In this document: positions 1 through 6,355 of the stretch, piece after piece
Position numbering within the stretch: the stretch's first letter is position 1
How the letters are laid out: each line of letters opens with the position of its first letter
Notes under the pieces: generated by a model
Database searches by the model: none
Told to the model about the DNA's origin: nothing
Seen by the model: only the letters and a program-made list of their open reading frames with translations
Translations under genes and position numbers: made by a program
NCBI GenBank assembly: GCA_019422005.1
Contig: JAHZEF010000021.1
Coordinates: 1 to 7,739, forward strand
Direction: 5' to 3'
Source: Clostridiales bacterium
GTDB taxonomy: Bacteria > Bacillota > Clostridia > Oscillospirales > Oscillospiraceae
Length of the DNA: 7,739 nt

Positions 1-1425
1 TCCGGCCGCCTCCGGAAAATTCTTGACGACAACGCCGCACTGACCGAGGATCTTCTGGCGCACAAGCTTCCGGATCTGACGGCGGCTGTGGTAACGCCGG
101 CAGCCGCCATCGTCCTGCTGTTCGTATTCAACTGGAAAATGGGCGCCCTGTGCCTGCTGACCATGGTGCTGGCAATGGTCTGCATGCTGCGCATGATGGG
201 GGGTAAAAACGCCGGATTTTTCCATCGCTATCAGCGGGAAATTGAAAAGATGAGCGGCGAAGCTGTGGAATACGTCCGTGGGATTCCGGTTGTGAAAGTA
301 TTTCAGCAGACTGTCTATTCCTTCCGGGCCTTTTACAGCGCCATTCAGTCTTACAGCCGTCTGGCCAGCGAATATGCCATGAGCTGCCGCAGCGGCCAGA
401 CCGGTTTTCTCACCTGCATCAACGGCAGTTTCGCCCTGCTGATCCCCGCTGCACTTCTCCTGGCCTCCGGGGGCGACGGCTGGGCTGTGCTGGCAGATTT
501 CATTTTCTACGCGCTGTTCGCCCCCGCCTGCGGCGGCATGATCAACCGGATTATGTACGCGTCCGAATCGGTCATGGAGGCGGAAGAAGCCGTGACCAGG
601 CTGGATGAAATCATGCAGCAGCAGCCGCTGCCCAAACCTGCCGCCCCCCGCCGCCCCGGGAGCCATGAAATTGTGTTCGATCAGGTGACCTTCCGTTACC
701 CCGGCGCAAAGCGTCCCGCCCTGGATCATGTGAGCTTTGCGGTGCCGCAGGGGACCGTAACGGCCCTGGTGGGCCCATCCGGCGGCGGCAAATCCACCGC
801 CGCTGCCCTGATCCCGCGGTTTTGGGATGCGGACAGCGGCAGCGTCGCCATCGGCGGCGTCGACGTGCGGGATATGGACGACCGGGAACTGATGCGGCAG
901 GTCGCCTTTGTATTTCAGGACACCCGCCTTTTTAAAACCAGCATTTTGGAAAATATTCGAATGGCGCGCCCGTCCGCAGCGCCGGACGAGGTCCGGGCCG
1001 CCGCGCAGGCCGCCCAGTGCGGCGATATTCTGGAAAAGCTGCCGCAGGGCATGGACACCGTCGTAGGCGCCCATGGGATCCACCTTTCCGGCGGCGAAGC
1101 GCAGCGGATCGCCCTGGCCCGGGCCATTCTGAAGGATGCGCCCATCGTGGTGCGGGATGAGGCCACAGCCTTTGCCGATCCGGAAAATGAGGCGCTGATC
1201 CAGAAGGCTCTGCGGGAACTGACCCGCGGCAAAACGGTCCTCCTGATCGCCCACCGCCTCTCCACCGTCCGGGATGCGGACCGCATCCTGGTTCTGGATC
1301 ACGGCGTCCTCAAAGAACAGGGGACCCATGAAACGCTGCTGGCGCAAAACGGCCTGTATTCTGAAATGTGGAAGGATTACCGTCAGGCCGCCGCCTGGCG
1401 GGTTGGAAAGGAGGCGTCGGTATGA
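1..1425 (+). CDS. ABC transporter half-subunit, permease plus ATPase (5' partial)
   Basis: This is an ABC half-transporter, with a membrane domain followed by a cytoplasmic ATPase. The reading frame is open from base 1, and the residues encoded before the first GTG (88) already match the family (SGRLRKILDDN, then EDLLAHKLPD), so the true start lies upstream of the window; 474 codons are visible. Residues about 1-185 of the visible part are transmembrane, and the ATPase starts near 218. It carries Walker A GPSGGGKST (772-798), a Q-loop FQD, the signature LSGGE (from 1084), Walker B IVVRDE (1144-1161) and an H-loop AHR. Walker B is odd because an Arg replaces the usual hydrophobic residue before DE. 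The D-loop is the FADPENE variant. The gene overlaps the next ABC gene by 4 bp. The pair resembles YbtP/YbtQ-IrtAB-like transporters; substrate and direction are not determinable here, and a drug or peptide exporter is the alternative. Confidence 0.93.
   Translation, partial: SGRLRKILDDNAALTEDLLAHKLPDLTAAVVTPAAAIVLLFVFNWKMGALCLLTMVLAMVCMLRMMGGKNAGFFHRYQREIEKMSGEAVEYVRGIPVVKVFQQTVYSFRAFYSAIQSYSRLASEYAMSCRSGQTGFLTCINGSFALLIPAALLLASGGDGWAVLADFIFYALFAPACGGMINRIMYASESVMEAEEAVTRLDEIMQQQPLPKPAAPRRPGSHEIVFDQVTFRYPGAKRPALDHVSFAVPQGTVTALVGPSGGGKSTAAALIPRFWDADSGSVAIGGVDVRDMDDRELMRQVAFVFQDTRLFKTSILENIRMARPSAAPDEVRAAAQAAQCGDILEKLPQGMDTVVGAHGIHLSGGEAQRIALARAILKDAPIVVRDEATAFADPENEALIQKALRELTRGKTVLLIAHRLSTVRDADRILVLDHGVLKEQGTHETLLAQNGLYSEMWKDYRQAAAWRVGKEASV
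1407..1414 (+). promoter_or_regulatory. Ribosome binding site of second ABC gene
   Basis: AAAGGAGG lies 7 nt before the ATG at 1422. This fixes the start there rather than at the in-frame ATG at 1368, which lies inside the upstream gene. The site sits within the last codons of that gene, which suggests translational coupling. Confidence 0.85.
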
Positions 1426-3203
1426 TCCGCAGGCTGCAGCATACATTCGCCCTCAGTGAAAAAGGCGCAAAAGATTTTGTCAAGGCCGTCATCTGGTGCT
1501 TTTTCTGCAATATCAGCCTGATGCTTCCAGTCGGCGCAGTCATGGCCGCCCTGCAGCATCTGCTGAACACGCTGGAAAGCGGCGCCGATCCGGCATCCGG
1601 CTTCTGGATTTACACCGTTGCAGCAGCAGCCATCCTGCTTCTGCTGCTGATCCTGCACTATTTCCAATACGCCGCCCTGTACCTGGCGACCTATCGGGAA
1701 AGCGCCGCACGCCGGATCAGCCTGGCGGAGACGCTGCGAAAGCTCCCCCTCAGTTTTTTCGGCGCCCGGGATCTCAGCGACCTGACCTCCACCATGATTG
1801 CCGACTGCTCCGCGCTGGATCAGATGTTCTCCCACTATATTCCGCAGCTGTTTGCCTCCATTCTGTCCACAGCGTTCATCGGCATCTGCATGTTCTGCTT
1901 CAACTGGAAAATGGCGCTTTCCATTCTGTGGGTTCTGCCGGTGGCGGTTTTGCTGACGGCAGGCTCCAAAAAGCTGCAGGATGCCTTCGGCACCAAAAAT
2001 ATCCTGACAAAGCGCGCCGTTGCAGACCGCATTCAGGAAGATCTGGAAACCATCCGGGAGATCAAGGCCTGCAGCCGGCAGGAGGCCTGCCTGCAGGAGC
2101 TGGACCGCTGCCTGGAACGGGCGGAAAGAAGCTCCATTCACTCAGAACTGGCCACCGGCGTATTCGTGTGCTCCGCTCAGGCGTTCCTGCGCATCGGTCT
2201 GGCCACAACCGTCCTCGCCGGAACGGGGCTGCTGATCCGTGGGGAGCTTTCCTTCCTGTATTTTCTGGGCTTCCTGTTCGCCGCCGCACGGCTGTATGAC
2301 CCCATCGGCCTGGTGCTGCAGAATATCGCCGCCACATTCAGCGCCAAGCTGAAAATCGACCGTATGCGCGCCATTCAGGAGCAGCCCGTCCAGACCGGTA
2401 CGGAGGCCTGCGAACCGGACGGTTATGATATCGGATTCGACCATGTCAAATTTGCATACCGCGAAGGAGCAGACGTACTGGAAGACGTCACGTTCACCGC
2501 ACGGCAGGGGCAGGTCACAGCGCTGGTCGGCCCCTCCGGCGGCGGCAAATCCACAGCCTGCAAGCTGGCCGCCCGCTTCTGGGACGTCCAGGCCGGCCGG
2601 ATCACGCTGGGCGGTATCGATATTTCCACCGTGGATCCGGAAACGCTCCTGCAGTATTATTCCTTTGTATTCCAGGACGTCGTACTCTTCCGGGACACCA
2701 TTCTCGAGAACATCCGTCTGGGGCGGCGCGGCGCCTCCGACGAAGAGGTCTATGCGGCGGCCAAAGCCGCCCGGTGCCACGAATTCATTGAAGCGCTTCC
2801 CAACGGGTACCAGACTGTGGTGGGGGAAAACGGCTCCACCCTCTCCGGCGGCGAACGCCAGCGGATTTCCATCGCCCGTGCGCTTCTGAAAAACGCCCCG
2901 GTGATTCTGCTGGATGAGGCCACCGCTTCTCTGGACGTGGAAAACGAAACGGCGGTTCAGGCCGCCATTTCCAGGCTGGTTCAGGATAAGACCGTGCTGA
3001 TCATTGCCCACCGGATGCGGACGGTGGCCGGCGCCGACCAGGTTGTGGTCCTGGCGGACGGCCGCGTCGCCCAGCAGGGTACGCCGTCGGAACTGATGGG
3101 ACAGGACGGCCTCTACCGCCAGATGGCGGAGCGCCAGCAGGCCCGTCCGCTTTCCCCCATAGCAGGCCGCTCCGAAACAGCGCATTCCGCGCAGGACGCC
3201 TGA
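1422..3203 (+). CDS. ABC transporter half-subunit, permease plus ATPase
   Basis: This 593-aa complete half-transporter is the presumed partner of the preceding subunit. It starts at the ATG within the ATGA overlap at 1422-1425, behind a strong ribosome binding site. Residues about 15-310 form the six-helix exporter-type membrane domain. Clear hydrophobic runs lie near residues 20-47 and 65-90, a pair near 140-188, and more near 245-295. The ATPase domain (about 335-570) has Walker A GPSGGGKST (Lys376), a Q-loop VFQDVVLF, the signature LSGGE (from Leu474), a canonical Walker B VILLDE (Asp498, Glu499), D-loop SLD and an H-loop His530. All catalytic residues are present, in contrast to the Arg in Walker B of the partner. 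Length is normal for the family. By family it resembles YbtQ/IrtB-like proteins of siderophore or metal-chelate transport, but multidrug export cannot be excluded. The last 25 residues are a polar tail with no recognised motif. Confidence 0.94.
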   Translation: MIRRLQHTFALSEKGAKDFVKAVIWCFFCNISLMLPVGAVMAALQHLLNTLESGADPASGFWIYTVAAAAILLLLLILHYFQYAALYLATYRESAARRISLAETLRKLPLSFFGARDLSDLTSTMIADCSALDQMFSHYIPQLFASILSTAFIGICMFCFNWKMALSILWVLPVAVLLTAGSKKLQDAFGTKNILTKRAVADRIQEDLETIREIKACSRQEACLQELDRCLERAERSSIHSELATGVFVCSAQAFLRIGLATTVLAGTGLLIRGELSFLYFLGFLFAAARLYDPIGLVLQNIAATFSAKLKIDRMRAIQEQPVQTGTEACEPDGYDIGFDHVKFAYREGADVLEDVTFTARQGQVTALVGPSGGGKSTACKLAARFWDVQAGRITLGGIDISTVDPETLLQYYSFVFQDVVLFRDTILENIRLGRRGASDEEVYAAAKAARCHEFIEALPNGYQTVVGENGSTLSGGERQRISIARALLKNAPVILLDEATASLDVENETAVQAAISRLVQDKTVLIIAHRMRTVAGADQVVVLADGRVAQQGTPSELMGQDGLYRQMAERQQARPLSPIAGRSETAHSAQDA

Positions 3204-3268
3204 GCCAGTCCGCCGTCCGGGCTCTCCTGCTTTTGCCGTCAGGCGCATGCAAAAATTCCCTTCAGCCA

Positions 3269-3297
3269 TTGCGTAATTTGTCGGTTTGGAGTATATT
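3269..3297 (+). promoter_or_regulatory. Candidate sigma-A-type promoter for the deacetylase
   Basis: TTGCGT (3269-3274) and TATATT (3292-3297) are separated by 17 bp. The -10 matches the consensus at five of six bases, while the -35 matches at only three of six, as might be expected of a promoter that needs an activator. The predicted transcript would start near 3304, about 40 nt before the ATG. The local A+T richness stands out against the G+C-rich surroundings. Confidence 0.5.
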
Positions 3298-3318
3298 GGA
3301 GGAACAACCGTTTCCAAA
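3285..3318. repeat. TTGGA direct repeat and inverted copy around the -10 (possible operator)
   Basis: TTGGA occurs at 3286-3290 and 3296-3300, exactly 10 bp apart, and its inverse TCCAA at 3313-3317. The outer pair extends to TTTGGA (3285-3290) and TCCAAA (3313-3318). The cluster overlaps the predicted -10 and start site. Short motifs like this can occur by chance, so an operator role is only a possibility. Confidence 0.25.
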
Positions 3319-3330
3319 TCCGAATCCCCC

Positions 3331-3337
3331 GGGAGGG
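3331..3337 (+). promoter_or_regulatory. Ribosome binding site of the deacetylase
   Basis: GGGAGGG ends 8 nt before the ATG at 3346. This start puts a Lys-Arg positively charged n-region directly before the hydrophobic segment, as a signal peptide requires. The longer in-frame start at 3286 would place 20 extra residues ahead of it and would lie upstream of the predicted transcript start. Confidence 0.75.
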
Positions 3338-3345
3338 TCTTTTTG

Positions 3346-5025
3346 ATGAAGCGTTTTCTGCGGATATTCCTATGCCTCGGAACCATTCTTTCCCTGCTGC
3401 TTTCCTGTCCTCCGCCTGCCGGCGCAGCGGAAGCGGGCAATACGCTCCTGCTGCTGCAGGTAGGAAACGGCTCAGCCAGCCGCAACGGGGCCGTCTGCTC
3501 CGTCCCGGCGCCGGCTTACGCCGACAACGGGGCGCTGCTGGTTCCGCTGCGCGCTGCGGCGGAGGCAATGGGCTGCCGTGTTTCCTGGGAGCCCGCCTCC
3601 AGGCAGGCGGTGGTCTCCCATGGGGAGACGGTACTGCAGATCCCCGTCGGCAGCTGGTCCTTCCGTGCCGGCGGGACTGCGGTTTCCCTGCCGGCCCCGC
3701 CCGTTCTGCGGGACGGCGTCCTCTACGCGCCGCTGCAGGTGTTTTCCGGCCTTCCCGGCTTTTATGTACACAGCTTCGGCTATTATGAGGGCGCCTATCT
3801 GACCATTTCCGATTATCCGCTGACGCAGAAGGATGCCGACGGCGTGCCCAACACGGCGTTCAGTGCCGCCGATCCGGACGCGGCGCTGCTGTCCTGCCGG
3901 GACGCCGCCGTTCAAACCCTCGGCCCCAATGCCGGGCTTCTGGATCAGATCGCCGTCCTGCTGCGTCTGCAGTCCCGACGGGTCTTTACCGGCGGTTCTG
4001 AGACGGCGCTCTGCGAACCGGGAGAATCCGTCTTCCCCTACCAGTCCGGGGACGGCTATCTGATGATCCCCATTCAGTTCTGTGCAGAGGCGCTGGGAGG
4101 CACCTATGCCCTGGACGAATCCGGGACATCCACCGTCGTATACCGCGGCCGTACCGTCCTGTTCCCGCCGGAGAACGGCTATCTGACCGCAGACGGCCAG
4201 CGGCTGGAGCACCCCTATTACGGCGGCTGCCGGAAGGACGGCGTCTCTTACTGCTCCGTCTATGCATTTACCAGCGCGCTGGGCTGTTTCGGTTACGCCG
4301 ACGCCGAATCCGGCGGCATTTTACTGTCCCCCTGCTCCCTCTCCGGACGGCCGGAGCTCCTGACACGCGCCTGGAACCGCGCCGCGGGGCTGATTCCGCA
4401 GCGCTGGGAGACCGCCAGGGGATTTCTGGCCCTGACCTTTGACGACGGCCCCTCGGGCCAATATACCGAGCGCCTGCTGGACGGCCTGAAGGCCCGCGGC
4501 GTCCACGCCACCTTTTTCCTCTGCAACTACCGGATTTCGGCCTATCCCGATCTGATGCCGCGCTACCTCGCCGAGGGGCACGAGCTGGGCAATCACAGCG
4601 CCAGCCATGCCACGCTGACCGCCTGTTCCTCCGCATCTCTCGCCTCGGAACTGGATCTCACCAACAGCGCCGTCGAGCGCGCAACCGGCGTCCGTCCCGT
4701 TTTGATGCGGCCTCCCGGCGGCGCGTACAACCAGACGGTGCTTTCCGCCGCCGGCGCCCGCGGCATGAGCTGTATCCTCTGGAGCCTCGATCCGCAGGAC
4801 TGGAAGTTCCGCAGCCGTGACGCTGTAGTGGGCAAAATCCTCGCCAATGTCCGGGACGGAGACATCATCCTGATGCACGACATGTACCCTTCCAGCGTCG
4901 ACGCCGCGCTGTCCGTCATCGACACGCTGCAGGCGCAGGGGTACGCATTCGTCACAGTCTCCGAGCTGGCAGCCCTCCGGCAGGTTTCCCTGGCGCCGGG
5001 CTCCGTCTATTCCAGCCTGCGCTGA
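3346..5025 (+). CDS. Exported polysaccharide/peptidoglycan deacetylase (NodB domain) with copper-amine-oxidase-like N-terminal domains
   Basis: This 559-aa exported enzyme should remove N-acetyl groups from cell-wall or extracellular polysaccharide (carbohydrate esterase family 4). Residues 1-28 form a signal peptide with hydrophobic core FLRIFLCLGTILSLLL and a possible AGA-A cleavage site; LLSC at 18-21 could alternatively be a lipobox. Residues about 46-155 and about 215-328 resemble the copper amine oxidase N-terminal-like domain (LLVPLRAAAEAMGC; YLMIPIQFCAEALGG), in Firmicutes usually a wall-associated or binding module rather than an oxidase. The NodB domain (about 360-540) has every expected motif: TFDDGP (Asp366, Asp367), the metal-binding HSASH (His417, His421), RPPGG (Arg455), DPQDW (Asp485, Trp486) and LMHD (His511). 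The domains appear intact, so the enzyme is probably active. It has about 12 cysteines after the signal peptide. It faces the two-component operon convergently. The substrate is not determinable from sequence; peptidoglycan is my first guess. Confidence 0.92.
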   Translation: MKRFLRIFLCLGTILSLLLSCPPPAGAAEAGNTLLLLQVGNGSASRNGAVCSVPAPAYADNGALLVPLRAAAEAMGCRVSWEPASRQAVVSHGETVLQIPVGSWSFRAGGTAVSLPAPPVLRDGVLYAPLQVFSGLPGFYVHSFGYYEGAYLTISDYPLTQKDADGVPNTAFSAADPDAALLSCRDAAVQTLGPNAGLLDQIAVLLRLQSRRVFTGGSETALCEPGESVFPYQSGDGYLMIPIQFCAEALGGTYALDESGTSTVVYRGRTVLFPPENGYLTADGQRLEHPYYGGCRKDGVSYCSVYAFTSALGCFGYADAESGGILLSPCSLSGRPELLTRAWNRAAGLIPQRWETARGFLALTFDDGPSGQYTERLLDGLKARGVHATFFLCNYRISAYPDLMPRYLAEGHELGNHSASHATLTACSSASLASELDLTNSAVERATGVRPVLMRPPGGAYNQTVLSAAGARGMSCILWSLDPQDWKFRSRDAVVGKILANVRDGDIILMHDMYPSSVDAALSVIDTLQAQGYAFVTVSELAALRQVSLAPGSVYSSLR

Positions 5026-5028
5026 GCC

Positions 5029-5048
5029 GGCCCGCATGGATGCGGGCC
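5029..5048 (+). terminator. Hairpin 3 nt after the deacetylase stop, probable terminator
   Basis: GGCCCGCAT (5029-5037) pairs perfectly with ATGCGGGCC (5040-5048), realistically giving an 8-bp G+C-rich stem with a TGGA loop. It begins 3 nt after the TGA. The tail (CCTTGCAG) has almost no T-run, so it may act as a weak terminator or as an RNA 3'-end stabiliser. Confidence 0.55.
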
Positions 5049-5077
5049 CCTTGCAGCACGCCGTTCCGGCAGTGCAT

Positions 5078-5120
5078 CCGCCCGCTGCCCGGTCCTCCGT
5101 TCGGACCGGGCAGCGGGCGG
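5078..5120. terminator. Perfect 18-bp hairpin between convergent genes, probable bidirectional terminator
   Basis: CCGCCCGCTGCCCGGTCC (5078-5095) is the exact reverse complement of 5103-5120, with a 7-nt loop TCCGTTC. It lies 52 nt past the deacetylase stop and 14 nt past the sensor kinase stop on the other strand. On the + strand it is followed by TTTGC and on the - strand by ATGCACTG, so neither side has a proper T-tract; the stem alone is very stable. Its position between converging operons fits a shared terminator or a barrier to antisense readthrough. Confidence 0.65.
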
Positions 5121-5134
5121 TTTGCAGTCATTGT

Positions 5135-6355
5135 TCAAAACACAGCGATAAACCGAATCAGGCCGTCTCCCGTCACCGCGCGGAGAGACCCCCCGTGGCG
5201 GACGGCAATCGCCCGCGCCACAGCCAGCCCGATCCCGCTGCCGCCGCTGTTTCTGGCCCGGGCCGGATCCAGGCGGTAAAACCGGTCGAACAGCCGTTCC
5301 GGATCCAGGCCTTCCGGCAGCGTACAGTCGTTTTCAATCTCCAGAACAATACTGCGCTCCTGCCGCAGGCGAAGCCGGATGGCGCTGCCGTCATCGGCAT
5401 ACCGGACTGCATTATCCAGCAGCAGCGACAGCATCTGCCAGATCGCAGCCGTATCCCCGCGGAACAGGATGTCGTCCTGAATATCCGGGCAAAGCCGCTT
5501 CCCGCAGGCCTCAGCCAGCGGCCGGAACTGCATCGTCACATCCCACACCGCCTCGGAGAGCACAAACGGATCCCTGCGGAGCGGCCCCGTTTCCTCGTCC
5601 ATGCGGGACAGGGTGATCAGGTGCCCCACCAGTCCGGTCATCCGTTCTGCCTGACGGTGGATATTCTGCAGCCACTCGTTTCCCGGCAGTTCGGCGTCCA
5701 GCACGTCGGCGCTGGTGGAAATAATGGTCAGCGGCGTCTTCAGCTCATGGCCCGCATCCGTGATGAACTGCTTCTGCTGCTCTATGCTGCGCAGCATGGG
5801 GCGGATCGCCCGCCTGGACAGCAGCGACACCAGCAGGAACACCGCTCCGTATGCCACCGCTGCCACCGCGGCGGAGATTCCCAGAAAAGAGCGCACCGCC
5901 TGCAGATCCCGGCTGCAGTCCAGAAAAACCACCAGCGATTGCCCGCCCTCCTCTGTCACCAGATACCGGTACTCGCCGCAGAACCCGTATTCCCGGCCGC
6001 TGTTTACCGCATCCCGGTAATACTGTTCCGCATCTTCTCCGGTGACGGCGGCAATTTTCTCCATCTGTACGTCCGCAACCTGCCCGCCGCTGCCGTGCAC
6101 CACAAAAAACCTTGTGAAGAACGGCGTCTCTGCGGTAAAGCGCACGCTCGGCTCCGGCTGAAATTCTCCGGCAGTGATCTGCACGTAATCCGGCAGCCGG
6201 CCGTCATTCTCTGCAATCAGCCGCAGCATGGCGTCCGCGCCCTCCCGGAAACTCCAGCTGTTGATCCAGTTGATGGCGATCAGCAAAAACAGGAACACCG
6301 CCAGCAGGGATCCCATGGCGATCCGGATAAACCGGTGCTGCAGCCGCTTCAGCAT
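5135..6355 (-). CDS. Membrane sensor histidine kinase
   Basis: This 406-aa sensor kinase of a two-component system autophosphorylates a histidine and passes the phosphate to the adjacent regulator. TM1 is about residues 13-30 and TM2 about 156-179, with a roughly 125-residue extracytoplasmic sensor between them that I do not recognise; it holds Cys126 and Cys147. The dimerisation/H-box is FITDAGHELKTPL with His203. The ATPase domain has the N-box LLLDNAVRYA (Asn315), a degenerate G1 region as in many clostridial kinases, the F-box FDRFYR (355-360) and the G2 box GGSGIGLAVA (371-380). No clear separate HAMP domain is visible beyond the short SLLSRRAIRPM linker. The start is the ATG at 6355, chosen for GGAGGAG 5 nt upstream and because longer in-frame starts lie deep in the regulator gene. 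It overlaps that gene by 7 bp, sharing ATGCTGA, so the two are translationally coupled. The ligand is unknown. Confidence 0.93.
   Translation of the reverse strand: MLKRLQHRFIRIAMGSLLAVFLFLLIAINWINSWSFREGADAMLRLIAENDGRLPDYVQITAGEFQPEPSVRFTAETPFFTRFFVVHGSGGQVADVQMEKIAAVTGEDAEQYYRDAVNSGREYGFCGEYRYLVTEEGGQSLVVFLDCSRDLQAVRSFLGISAAVAAVAYGAVFLLVSLLSRRAIRPMLRSIEQQKQFITDAGHELKTPLTIISTSADVLDAELPGNEWLQNIHRQAERMTGLVGHLITLSRMDEETGPLRRDPFVLSEAVWDVTMQFRPLAEACGKRLCPDIQDDILFRGDTAAIWQMLSLLLDNAVRYADDGSAIRLRLRQERSIVLEIENDCTLPEGLDPERLFDRFYRLDPARARNSGGSGIGLAVARAIAVRHGGSLRAVTGDGLIRFIAVF

Larger units (their letters stand above)
3204..3345. other. Intergenic region between ABC pair and deacetylase
   Basis: This 142-bp gap contains a candidate promoter, repeats of TTGGA and the deacetylase ribosome binding site. 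I see no convincing intrinsic terminator for the ABC operon: the only hairpin, GAGCC/GGCTC at 3202-3224, has a 5-bp stem and a 13-nt loop. Some readthrough from the ABC operon into the deacetylase is therefore possible. Confidence 0.6.
5026..5134. other. Convergent intergenic region
   Basis: This 109-bp stretch lies between the stops of the deacetylase (+) and the kinase (-). It is largely filled by two hairpins (5029-5048 and 5078-5120). I see no coding sequence in it. Confidence 0.75.

Noticed and set aside
772..798. Near-repeat between 772-798 and 2529-2555
   Set aside because: Both encode the Walker A motif GPSGGGKST of paralogous ABC subunits; similarity comes from the protein family and is not a mobile or regulatory repeat.
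1368..1421. Longer N-terminus for the second ABC subunit from the ATG at 1368
   Set aside because: The added 18 residues are the end of the upstream gene in another frame, and the strong ribosome binding site points to 1422.
3202..3224. Hairpin after the ABC operon as a terminator
   Set aside because: The stem is only 5 bp with a 13-nt loop and is followed by TCCTGCTTTT rather than an immediate T-run; too weak to call.
2142..3485. 447-codon open frame on the - strand
   Set aside because: It is antisense to the second ABC gene and crosses the promoter region; its composition is Gly/Arg-rich without motifs, and no start signal is seen.
4321..5037. 238-codon open frame on the - strand opposite the deacetylase
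   Set aside because: It is the shadow of the conserved NodB domain; no ribosome binding site or recognised product.
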